Positions 10,061 to 21,500 of a stretch of DNA of 64,000 nucleotides are shown one piece after another. Made by a program: the position numbers and the translations under genes. A model generated the notes under the pieces. The model saw only the letters and a program-made list of their open reading frames with translations. It searched no databases and was not told the origin of the DNA. Every line of letters begins with the position of its first letter. Position 1 is the first letter of the stretch. Source of the DNA: Diploptera punctata (lineage: Eukaryota; Arthropoda; Insecta; Blattodea; Blaberidae); the NCBI GenBank assembly GCA_030220185.1, contig JASPKZ010001233.1, positions 1,852,001 to 1,916,000 on the forward strand, written 5' to 3'.

Positions 10061-13000
10061 TAAATTATTTTGAGTCTGTTGTATCTTACCTCAATATTAA
10101 TGTTGATTTGTTCTTAAACATGTTTCGATTAATCTTCTAATCATCCTCAGCATCTTGGACAAACTGGTTGTATTTATGATGTAAACCCTGGATATCGATA
10201 TCAGCTCCCTCCTGCAGTTGGCCATAGAACCTCCAAATGAGCTCACGTTCTGTCGGTATTTCAAAATTCATAACTCTGTTTCTGTTCTTCTGAATATAGA
10301 TTTTCCCCAAATAGTCAGCTCTTTTGTATTTTCTAACTGTTTTAATAATTTAGTGTCCGAATTTATATTATGTTTCTCAGACCAGACATGTTGAAATATA
10401 TATGTCAATTTTTTCCCCAAAAATGTGAGAAATTCCTTAAAATGAAGTGAGAATTTGAGCTAAAGTAACCTAAAATCAAATCACTATATTTACAATGTAA
10501 AATCTGTATTTGTTATTGCTCAGACAGTGCAGCCAACTTATCACAAAAATCCAATAATAAACAAGTGAATGCTAAACTAATCTGGTGAACTAACTTGCCC
10601 GTTTTTTCACCCTAATCTGACCACTAATGTAGGTGGATTCTTGGGATAGAATCCTCTTACACGTGAGTAAATATCTTGGCAATTGGCTCTAGCAGGAATG
10701 TTTGTTATCACATTGACCAACATGACATTAGCATCACTTGTTCTCCAATTGAATATTCATGGGTGGACAGTCGCATACAATAGCTGAATAATAAATTTAA
10801 GTTCTGGGAAAGAATATGCAACTGCATGTAAATCTGGTATGTGGTTATCGCATATTACTTAATGCAGAAAATTATAATATTATTTTTTCCTCTTTAACCC
10901 TTAAATGTATCCCATAAGATACATTGATTTCATTTATTTAACATTGTTTTTAGTACAATAGAAAAACAAACGAGTAGAAATTAGTTAAATTTATGTCAAA
11001 TTACCCAAATAATATATAATATTAACTTACAGTTTCAATACTAATAAAATTCATTGTTTAATACTGTTGAGATGGATAATCATATGATAAAATTAAAATA
11101 TGTAATAAATATTTAATTTTAGGAAGTTATATTTTGAGGTTATTTTAATTATATTATTTTTGGTCTGGACATCTTACCTCAATATTAATGTTGATTTGTT
11201 CTTGGACATGTTTCAAAACAATTCTCTGTTTTATCTTCAGCTTTCCCAGACTGGTTTTATTTATGTTGCATTATGTTGCACCACCTGGATGTCGATGTCA
11301 GCTCCATCCTGTGGTTGGCCAAAGAACCTCCAAACAAGGTCACCCTCCATCGGAATATCAAAATTCATAACTCTGTTTCTGTTCTTCTGAATATAATATT
11401 CAGAAGAACAGAAACAGAGTTATGAATTTTGATATTCCGATGGAGGGTGACCTTGTTTGGAGGTTCTTTGGCCAACCACAGGATGGAGCTGACATCGACA
11501 TCCAGGTGGTGCAACATAATGCAACATAAATAAAACCAGTCTGGGAAAGCTGAAGATAAAACAGAGAATTGTTTTGAAACATGTCCAAGAACAAATCAAC
11601 ATTAATATTGAGGTAAGATGTCCAGACCAAAAATAATATAATTAAAATATGTACCTACTTTGGTCAGTGCCATCATCCTCAACTTATAAAAATATATGTG
11701 TGCTTTTCTTTTCCTGAAGGCCTTTCAGAATATCTATTCCATCATCAGCAGGTATAATTCTTCACTATATTTGTTGAGATGTTCTCGATGATGTTTGTTT
11801 TGATGTAGTGTTGTCCGTAACTGAAGTGAACACTTCATTGAAAACATCTCAACAAATGTAGCAAAGAGTTATACCTGCTGATGATGGAATAGACATTCTG
11901 AAAGGCCTTCAGGAAAAGAAAAGCACACATATCTTTTTACAAGTTGAGGACAATGGCACTGACCAAAGAAGGTATATATTTTAATTTTATCATATATCTT
12001 ACAGTTTTACATGAATTTATTTTCCTCGTGGTCCAGAATATTTAAATAACTGGCACGAGAAAATATTGTATTGCCAATTTAAGGGTTAAGAATGTTTGAA
12101 TCTAGTAATAAATTACTTTTCCTTTCAGCCTTCTTCCTCAAGGAGTCACAAGTATTTACCTAGAGATTTATGATGAATGTTCTTTCACGATGGATGAATT
12201 GATTGCTTGGGCACATATCCCAATCCCACAGCCAGTGTTAAGTGGAGAAACACATGAAGATTGGTTCCCTCTGAGTGGAAAGCAAGGAGAAGGCATGGAA
12301 GGCATGATTAACCTTGTACTTAGTTATTCAGTAAGTACACTTTGTCACTTCCATAGTTCTTTGAAGTAGCCTGCAAATTAAGGGTCATCTGTAGCACTGA
12401 ATACTGAAACCTTGTTGTTCAACAGCAACAAGGGTACTTCAGTGATTGTTGCACACATTTACCCTATATCACAACTTTAAGTATTATGTTGTTCAGGGAT
12501 TTCACTAAGAATGTTGGACTTTAAAATGCAATGATTAACCAAGTATTAAAATAGTTACAATAAAAGAAGTGAATAGACAGGTAAATGGAGAAAATTGAAT
12601 GACAATGAGCTACAAGATCTTTATGCAAAACCAGATATAATGAGAAGATTAAATTAAAATGTTTCATACCTGACCTCATATTCAGTCTTCTAATTAGACT
12701 GCTGTTTCAAAGCCTGGGCAGCTTCATCTTCAGTAATTTCTCGTTGACTGTTATGTCGATCAGAAGAACTGCTTCTGTTGGTGGACCGATAAACCTGATT
12801 CAATCAGAATCCACGGGAATTTTGAAGTTCATAAGTTTTTCTTTGTTGTTTTTTTTTAATGTGGATTTTTTTCCCCAAACTGTGAGTTTTTTTTTTTGAA
12901 AATTCACATTCAAAAAACAAGAAAGAAAAACTTATGAACTTTGAAATTCCTGCAGATTCTGATTGGATCTGGAGGTTCATCGGTCCACCAACAGAAGGAA

Positions 13001-16000
13001 GAAGTACTTCTTCTGATCAACATAACATCGGTCAACGAGAAATTATTGAAAATGAAGCTGCCCAGGCTTTGAAACTGTGGTCTAATTAGATGACTGGATA
13101 TGAGGAGAGGTATGAAGCATTTTAATTTAATCTTAAATTAAACCTCATAGTGATTTTTTCCTATAAAAGTTCAATAATGAGAAGAGTTAAGTCTCATAGA
13201 CTGCAATGAGCAGGACATGTGGTATGAATAGGGAATGAAATAGGAGGATAGAAACTTATTGTAGGAAAACAATAAATTTTATAAACTTACTAACTGTATC
13301 AAAGGAATATTTATAATAAGTAGGTGAAGAATGAGTAGGTAGAATAACATTAACCGTGATTTGATGGAAATGAATTATGCAGGGAATGATTGCAAAATAT
13401 TGACTCAGGATAATGCTATGTTCTTGCATTCAAACCAACTGGTCGATGAATTTTTCAGGGTGTAAATATCCTTAATTTGGGTATCTTTGAAGGGAATTAA
13501 ACTATGGGCCCTGTGTAAAAGAACATCAAGCTGGAAGAATGATACCTCTGAACAAAATTTTTTAGGTGTTTTGATGCCCAGATTTGAAATGCAGTGCTAC
13601 TACTTAAAGTATAAAGAGCATTGTTCATAAGTAATGCCACTAGTGATTTCCAAATTATCGATAAATTCACGACTCACGAAGCGAGGAGTGAATTTATCTA
13701 GATAATTTGGAAATCAAGAGTGGCATTTGTTAGGACTATTTAACGAATAAAATTAAGCTGTTTACTCACAAATCATTATTAACTATAGTTATTTTTAAAT
13801 ATTTATATATTTAATGTAAACGGCGATGTTTGAAAACAAATGAGAAACGATAGGTACGCTTCATCTGCTTATTTTGTTTATCACTGCAACCAGATCATAC
13901 TATTTATTGCCAAAGGAACACAATATTGTAAGAATGTTCTCTAGTGGAGAAAAAATGAAACAGATCAAACTGTATATTAATTAATTTCTGATGTCGTATG
14001 ATGTAAATATGACAATTATATTTTTCAGGATTGTTACCTAGGAAAAAATACATTTAAGAAAGTGCAAACAGTGGTTTCTTTTTTTGTTGGTATAATCAAT
14101 TGCTACAAATGTTTTTATATTAACTCCCGCATGCGGTATGTGTTGACATGCATGCACTATATATACAATCTGGTAGCCGTATTTCTCAAGGGCTCAGTCA
14201 CTGCAAAATAATGGTCAGACCTGTTCAGAATATTAAAAAGGAGGAGCTTTCTTTAATATGGTAATTATAACACTGATAAATATTTCGTGAAGCACGACTC
14301 TGATTGGTTGTAAAACAGAAATCATTGAAATGTGATTGGTCATTGACTACCATTTGCGACATGAGTTAAATAGTCAATAAAAATAATATGAGATAGGTAT
14401 ATATGGCGAGCTTTATGTCCCACTGCTGTGGTCATAGGATAATGTCACTGCCTTGTATGCAGTGGGATCGGGTTTGATTGATGGGACAAATTTCCCGAGT
14501 GTTGGATTTTACTTCCATAATGTAATCGAGCGATTGATGCAAAATGCCTTGATGTAGAGCTACGGACTTACTCTGGTTCGAGTCTCCATGGGGCAAGACA
14601 TTTTCTCATGGAATTTCAGCCAGATGGGACCAGTGCTCACCCAGCATCATAAGGAATTTGGGTAGCTACAATAAGTAGTGGCTTCATGTTGAGAAAACCA
14701 GCTATAATGCCTGGTGGACCCGACATGCTGACCACATCTCACTCCTATACTGCTATGATTAATACATGTGAAAGTGAGGCCAGCAGCCAGCTGGTAGACC
14801 AAGGACCTTCTAGACCCATGTTCAAATGCCATGAACCTTCAGGTTCAGTAAGCCAGAGAGTTTGTTAATTCATATTATTGTTTTATATTTACAGTTGGCA
14901 CCAGCCCAAGCTTCGTATGCTCTGTATCCATCAGTAGGGCCTGTGGTAATGGTACCTACTCCAATGTATGGAATGAGACCATCATATGCCCCAGTGTCAG
15001 TGTATACAGCACCAACCACACAACCAGCACAGCCTACTCAAGCACCACAGTTATCCGAACAGGAACTTAAACAGGTAATACACCATGTTTCAATTTTAAT
15101 ATTTATTTTTTAAATGGGAATAGCTCATAAACATGCAGTATCCAACAGTTTATTAAATCACAGTATAAAAAATATTGTATAGAGTGTGAAGCGAATTTTA
15201 AGAACAAATACAATCATATTTAATTTAAGAAAGAAAAGTTAATGCTCGAACTGGGCCTTGAACCCTGGATCTCTGATTGGAAATTTTTTTTTTTATGATC
15301 TTGAAGAAGATTTTCGGGCTGTAGGCCGTGGTCATGAGGCTTGTAGTTCCCCAACGTTTCGCCAGAGACTGCATCTGGCATCCTCAAGGGTTGACATCAT
15401 AGCAACTCCGGCCGTGAAAGTCTACGTGAATACATTTTTTTAAGCTTAGGATTAGGGACTCTCCTGGTGCACCACTATCATCATCACCCATCATATCATT
15501 GGGGCAACATAACCCTGCCTTCCAGGCGCCCCAACCTCAGAAGTGGGTTATAAGTACACACCATGCCAGGAGAGAACACCAGGAATGTCGAAAGACAACC
15601 TGGAGCATTTGAAAAAAAAAAAAAAAGAAAGAAATTGGAAAATGTTAATTTAAATAAAAACGTAAAAAAATCACGTTTTTTTTTTCTTAAAGAAAAATTA
15701 ATGCTTGAACCCTGGACCTCTCTACATCAGCATGCAATCCATTACACCATTCAAGACCTGATACAACTGCTAAATTTTCTTTCCACTTATACAATTCTCT
15801 TACATCCAAAGGCAGATAGCTCTTGCTCTCAACAATGCCTTCAGATGACTTTCATTTGAAGTATTTTTAACGAGAATTTTACATTTACTTTTAAGCGGTA
15901 AAGTTTAATATTTCTTTAAAAAAAATTATTGAGGACTGTAATATGTTAAACTTAATGTAACTTCAAAATACTATCATATATTACATATAACCAGACCAAC

Positions 16001-18508
16001 GGTCGTATCTATGAACGCATTAGACCATAAAAGTTGTTCTCTGCTGAGAAAGTTGCATCCAAAGACGTTTTTGCGTACTCAAAAATCTGTTCATGCGATA
16101 ATAATTGTTGAAATTCCTAAGTTACCTAGCGAGGTGACTTTGCAGAGAACGAATCGTGAGCAACCTGATGGGAACCGATGTAGTTTGAAACCTTGCCATG
16201 TACCGTACCGCTTTATCCAAGATGTCGGACCTTGAAGATTTCGATCATGTTTTCGCTATACGCAGAGAAGAGGAATTTGATAGTCACCAAAGAATTAATC
16301 TGGAAGAACAGGAGAATCGGCATAATATTGCGCAATGCAGACGTCGTCGTATATGGTATTATTTGCAGGACGCAAGCGTAAATGCGTTCCTCTGGCAGAC
16401 AAAAATAACAGAAGTGGTTTTGTCGCTGAGAATTCTGACTTTGCAGAGAACGAAAAATTCAAGATGTTTGCTTACCATCCAGAAACACACAAAAAAGTCA
16501 GAAAATATTTAGCAAATTCAGTATTATACCAATACCCATAAGTAAATTTAGCCTAACAAGAGAACTGTCTATCATCAATCCATGCCGAAACATACCTTGA
16601 AATTTATATATATACTAGCTGGCCCGGCGAACGTCGTATTACCTTTAAGTATTTTTACGTTAATTTTTCTGATGTTTTAATAGTTATCTGCTATTCGGGG
16701 CGGAAACAAATCCAACAAATCAAAGATCATAATAATCGGTCCAGCCGTTCTTGAGTTATAAATAGTGTAACTAATCCGACTTTGTTTTATATATATATAT
16801 ATAGAAGTCCCGGCCATGCGTTGCTGTAGCTAAGGTTTACATTAAATTATATTGTAGTAAACTAAGTGAGAAATCTAAATCAGAAAGTTTTTGTTTTACA
16901 CAATTTTTTAGTTCTGGTACGTTAACTACACCCGGTATAAATATGGATGGTGGTTTATGTGGAAGTGGTTTTGTTGATTGAGATGAATTTATGTTATCTG
17001 CATTCTCAGTATCATCCATAAGTGTATCATAAGGATTATATACATTTATTGAATGAATATTTTGAGGAGGCTTGCTGATTTCATTATACTTTCGTTTTTT
17101 TTTCTACGAACTTGTTGGCAGTTTGGATTCTCATTATCATCAAGAAGTCTCTGTATAGTAATATCATCTTGTGATATATTATAGTCATCTTGTTTTTCAT
17201 TTAATTGAGACATGGAGATTGTTTCTGTAATATTAGGCATATTATTATAACTAACAGACTTACTTACAGTTCTGTTATTCCGTTCCTTAGGACCTTCATA
17301 TGTTTTTAAATTGACATTCTTCTTAAATGTAAGATTTATGTCACATAGGCCTATACCAATTTGCGGAAATTCACTCGATATCTTATCATTCATGGTCTCT
17401 AGAACTGATTTGCCATATTGTTCAATGTCCCTTCTCGGTCCAGTTAAATTTAAATTAAGTTGCTGTCTTTCAGCCAGATTACTTAAAACTAATACTTACA
17501 CACGAAATTAATATTATTATCAATATATTGAAAATAAAATAAACACTGAACACACTTAAATTATGAAATAATCAATATTTGTGATTCAATTGAAATTCGC
17601 GGTTGCAACAAAAAGCACAGCCACCTGGTTAAATAATAAACCAATTACCTTACACTGTCATCTGTTAGAATCGTATAGAACTCACAGATAATTATAACTC
17701 TTTGTTAAATAATAAACAAAGAATTTGCAATAAAAAATAATGTGACTATAAATTTAGTTATAAACAACCGTAGGTCTTAAGTTGGATCAAACAGCACACA
17801 GTGTGCAAAATTTTATTAAAATCGGCCCAGTAGTTTAGGATTCCATCGTGGACAAACAACGTGACACGTAATTTTTATATATTAAGATATTGCTATTCAG
17901 AAAGAAGGAACAGACTTCAAACATTTATTTCTTCCAAACTACAAAGAATAGAAACACAATTCCGATGCTCCTGGAAAGAGAAAAGTTTGAAGTTCCTATC
18001 ACTGGCGCTGTTGCTTGTCATGTTGATTGTTTGCATTAAAATGACGACACAATAGGATTGATTGAAAGAGGAGGAGCAGAGTATCAACTTCATTACCAGT
18101 GGCCTCCCAGTATTCTCATAAACAAAATTCTCGCATATTCCGCTAAAAAAATTAATGCAAACCCCCCTCTTCTATTCACCTGACCTAACTCCATGTAATT
18201 TTTATCTGTGTGGGGTTATGTAAAAGACCGTGTTTTTATCCCCCCCCCTATGCCTGACACTCTTGAAAATCTGCGACATCGAACTGTTGAAGCTGTGAAT
18301 TCAATAACTAGAGATCAGCTGATTCGTGTGTGGCAAGAAATGAGCTACCATTTTGATATTTGTCGTGTAACATATGGTGCTCAATTTGAGTGAATAAAAT
18401 AGTGAAATTTGAACTTTTATCTTTCAGGAACGTTGGAATTGTGTTTTTATTTTTTGTAGTTTGTAAGAAATACAAGTTTGAAATCTGTTCCTTCTTTCTG
18501 AATAGCCC

Positions 18509-18540
<32 letters not shown>

Positions 18541-21500
18541 CCGGGCTTCCAATACAAAACTGGACTGGCCTCATGGAGTTTCACCCGGCATGCAGTGCTG
18601 TCTCTTCCTCCCGCAATTCATCCTGACTGCCACCCGTCCTTGAACTGTTTCTTACCTTATAGAAAATGCTGGAAATGTTGTCCTCCCGCAGTTAAACAGG
18701 CATTATACCGAGTAAACACAATTTTGTTGCTGTATGTGCAGAAGATACTGAAATCCCAATTTGTTGTGCTAATTTCGGTAATGATTTTTGTGGTGAACGT
18801 TCCAAATTTTCGCCAATTTTGTCTAATTTTTCTTCGGTGAGAACCGTACGCCTTCGCGTGTGTTTCTTATTTTGTACTGAACCAGTGGTCTCAAATTTAG
18901 TCACAAGATCATGGATTGTCGATCTGGAAGGAGGTAATTGTCCAGGGAAGTTCCGAATAAATTCCTCGCGAACGCGACGAGCTGCTTCGTATTTATAATA
19001 ACATTTACACACATAAATGCGCTGCTTTAATGTCAGTTGACGTCTCATCTTGTCGAACGATAGTAAACTGACTAGTTCAAGGACGAGCGGCTGGCAGAGT
19101 GAAATGCGGACGAGGAGAGAGCGCTGCCTGACGGGTGAAACCCCGTGAGGCCGGTCCAGATTTATATTGGAAGCCCGTTATATATATATATATATATATA
19201 CACATACATACATACATACATAAAAAATTACAAACTTGTACTTAAATCCAAACAGAACGAGTCCACAGATGCAATGAAAGTTTTGTTGAAGCGAAATATT
19301 AATCCAACACAACTAAAAGTTGGAATAAGATCTATGAAGGCACTAAGAGACGGTAGATTGATTATCGAATCTGGAAAGAAAGAAGATATCGATATTCTTA
19401 AAAAAAATATCGAAGATCATTGCAGTCAACTATTGGACATCAGCACTCCTAAACTTCGCAACCCTAACCTAATTATCTACAACATACCTGAAGACATAAC
19501 AATAGACAACGCGGCAGGTACCATCGTTGCCCAAAACCCTGAACTTAATTTAACTGAGGAGACTCTCATGCCTAGATTCATCTTCAAAACAAAGCGGAAC
19601 TTTCGGAACCTCGTTATGGAAGTAAAACCGGAATCTTGGCGAGCTCTAAATCAAAAGAAGGTTAAAATATGCTGGCAGATTTGTAACGTTGAAGACTATA
19701 TAAAAGTTAGAAGATGTTACAAATGTTCCAGATTTAACCATAGAGCCCAAGAATGTAACAGCAGCGATACTTGTCCACTTTGTGCGGGTAATCATAAACT
19801 GGCAGACTGTACTGCAAGAGCAAATGAATATAAATGTATAAATTGTGTGACTCATAACAAATTCAATAGAGAACAAGTAAACGAATGCCACTCATCCCTC
19901 GACAAAAACTGCCCATGCATGCTAGCAATGCTAAAGAAATATAAACAAAACACTGAATATTAAAATGGCAGGTTCAACAATCACAGTTGCAATGCTAGTC
20001 AAACCATTAAGCTCAGAGGGAAAAACACACATTAAATGCCTTCAAATAAATTTAAAACATTCCAAGGCGGCTACTAGTAATCTCATGCATATGATAGAAT
20101 CACACAATATTGACATAATCTTCATTCAGGAACCATATGTTATCCAGAACAAAGTGGCTAGAATTTCCAGGAAGTATAGGACCTTTTCTAAAGGAGAAAA
20201 TAGGATTAGGGCAGCCGTTGTCGTAGCAAATAGACAAATAGATGCTGTACTAATAAACCAAATATCTGACGAAGATGCCGTAGTTGTCGAAATTTTATAC
20301 AATAAATTAAAATTCAATGTAGTTAGTATGTATATGGATATCAGAGCAGATATTAATGATGATTTCATTAAGCTGGACCATATACTAGAAGTTACGAGGA
20401 AGGAGGATGGAATAATAGTAGGCGTGGACAGTAATTCTAGGTCAATAATGTGGCATGATACTATCACCAACACTAGAGGCAGAAAAGTAGAAGAATATCT
20501 GAGTTCAAAGCGGCTGTATGTTATGAATGAATCTAGTGAATATACAACTTTCGAGAGTGCAACAGGAAAGAGCAATAACGACCTCACCATAACTAATGAC
20601 CGGTTAGTAACCATGGTGAGCGAGTGGAAGTGTGAGGAAGAAGAGAGTTGCTCTGATCACCGATTTATTACATTCAACATATCTAAAAATAACGCGAATA
20701 CTCCAACAATTTTCAAGGAATAAAATATATAGTAAAAGAAAACAGACTTGAGAACTTCAGTAATGACATCATAAGAATGTTTTCAGAAAGATTACTAAAC
20801 AAAACGATAATGAACACTGTTGAAGAACTGGACAAGGGGCTGAGCAGCATAGCTAGGGAAGAACCGGACTCACAAAAACTAGTCAGGGAGTTTGAAGATA
20901 TCATCACAGCGGCATGCAGTAGGCACTTCAGAATATCAAACAGAGCACAAAAGTTACACCGGAATAAATCTCTCCCATGGTGGACAGAAGAATTAACCAT
21001 ATGCGGAAAAGAGCGAATGCTACAAGAAGGAGATATCAGAGAACTAGAAACAACGAAGAGCTGAGAGAACAACGAAAGCATCAATATTTAGAAGCCAAAA
21101 GAAAATATGAAGAACTATTACAAAGGAAAAATTATGTCTTGGAAAAACTACTGTAGTTTGACTCCGTCAAACAACCCATGGAACGCAGTCTACCGCATAG
21201 TGTCTGGAAAAGCCAGAAACGCAACACCTTTAACTACTCTAAAGAAAGCAGACGGCTCTCATACGTCCGACCTACAAGAAACACTGCAGCATATGATAGA
21301 TCATTTTGCACCAGACGATGACGAGACAGCGGACAACAACTACCACAAGCTAGTCAGAGAAGATAATAAACGTCCCGTGGAAACTGAAGATGATTCCGAT
21401 TTTACAACCACAAGAAATAGCACACATTTTAGAAAATATGGACCCAATAAATCCCCAGGAGAAGACGGATTTACGAGCAGAATTTTACTTCAAGTTATGA

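Larger units (their letters stand above)
11036..11997. mobile_element. Penelope-type hairpin (outer), TSD CTTACAGTTT
   Basis: Duplication at 11026-11035 and 11998-12007. Tail at left begins CAATACTAATAAAATTC. Arms at about 11080-11104 plus 11640-11760, and 11860-11985; the left arm is split by the palindromic insert 11105-11639. Both arms contain complete hammerhead motifs (11713-11752 minus, 11874-11913 plus). Confidence 0.75.
10898..12086. mobile_element. piggyBac-type MITE enlarged by nested Penelope hairpins
   Basis: TTAA at 10894-10897 and 12087-12090; ends CCCTTAAAT and ATTTAAGGG-like. A related uninterrupted copy is at 24630-24852. The interior 11036-11997 is foreign (Penelope), bounded by CTTACAGTTT on both sides. 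Confidence 0.7.
12580..13420 (+). pseudogene. LINE C-terminal relic split by a Penelope hairpin
   Basis: Before 12649: remnants of the [15 protein letters not shown] motif; after 13173: SHRLQ-AGHVV and the [16 protein letters not shown] motif, the same LINE family as 55430-56800. The two halves meet at the 12-bp duplication ATAATGAGAAGA. Confidence 0.6.

Noticed and set aside
11160..11630. Pairs of identical 76- and 60-codon ORFs on opposite strands
   Set aside because: They arise from the Penelope palindrome; the true remnant frame is the PLE C-terminus (MNFDIP...) and these ORFs are antisense shadows.
19145..19222. Start of LINE ORF1 at the ATG 19145
   Set aside because: That ATG belongs to the neighbouring transposon's inverted end and the frame passes through TA and ACAT repeats.
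20126..20614. 162-codon minus ORF, apparently membrane-like
   Set aside because: Antisense shadow of the R1-clade endonuclease.
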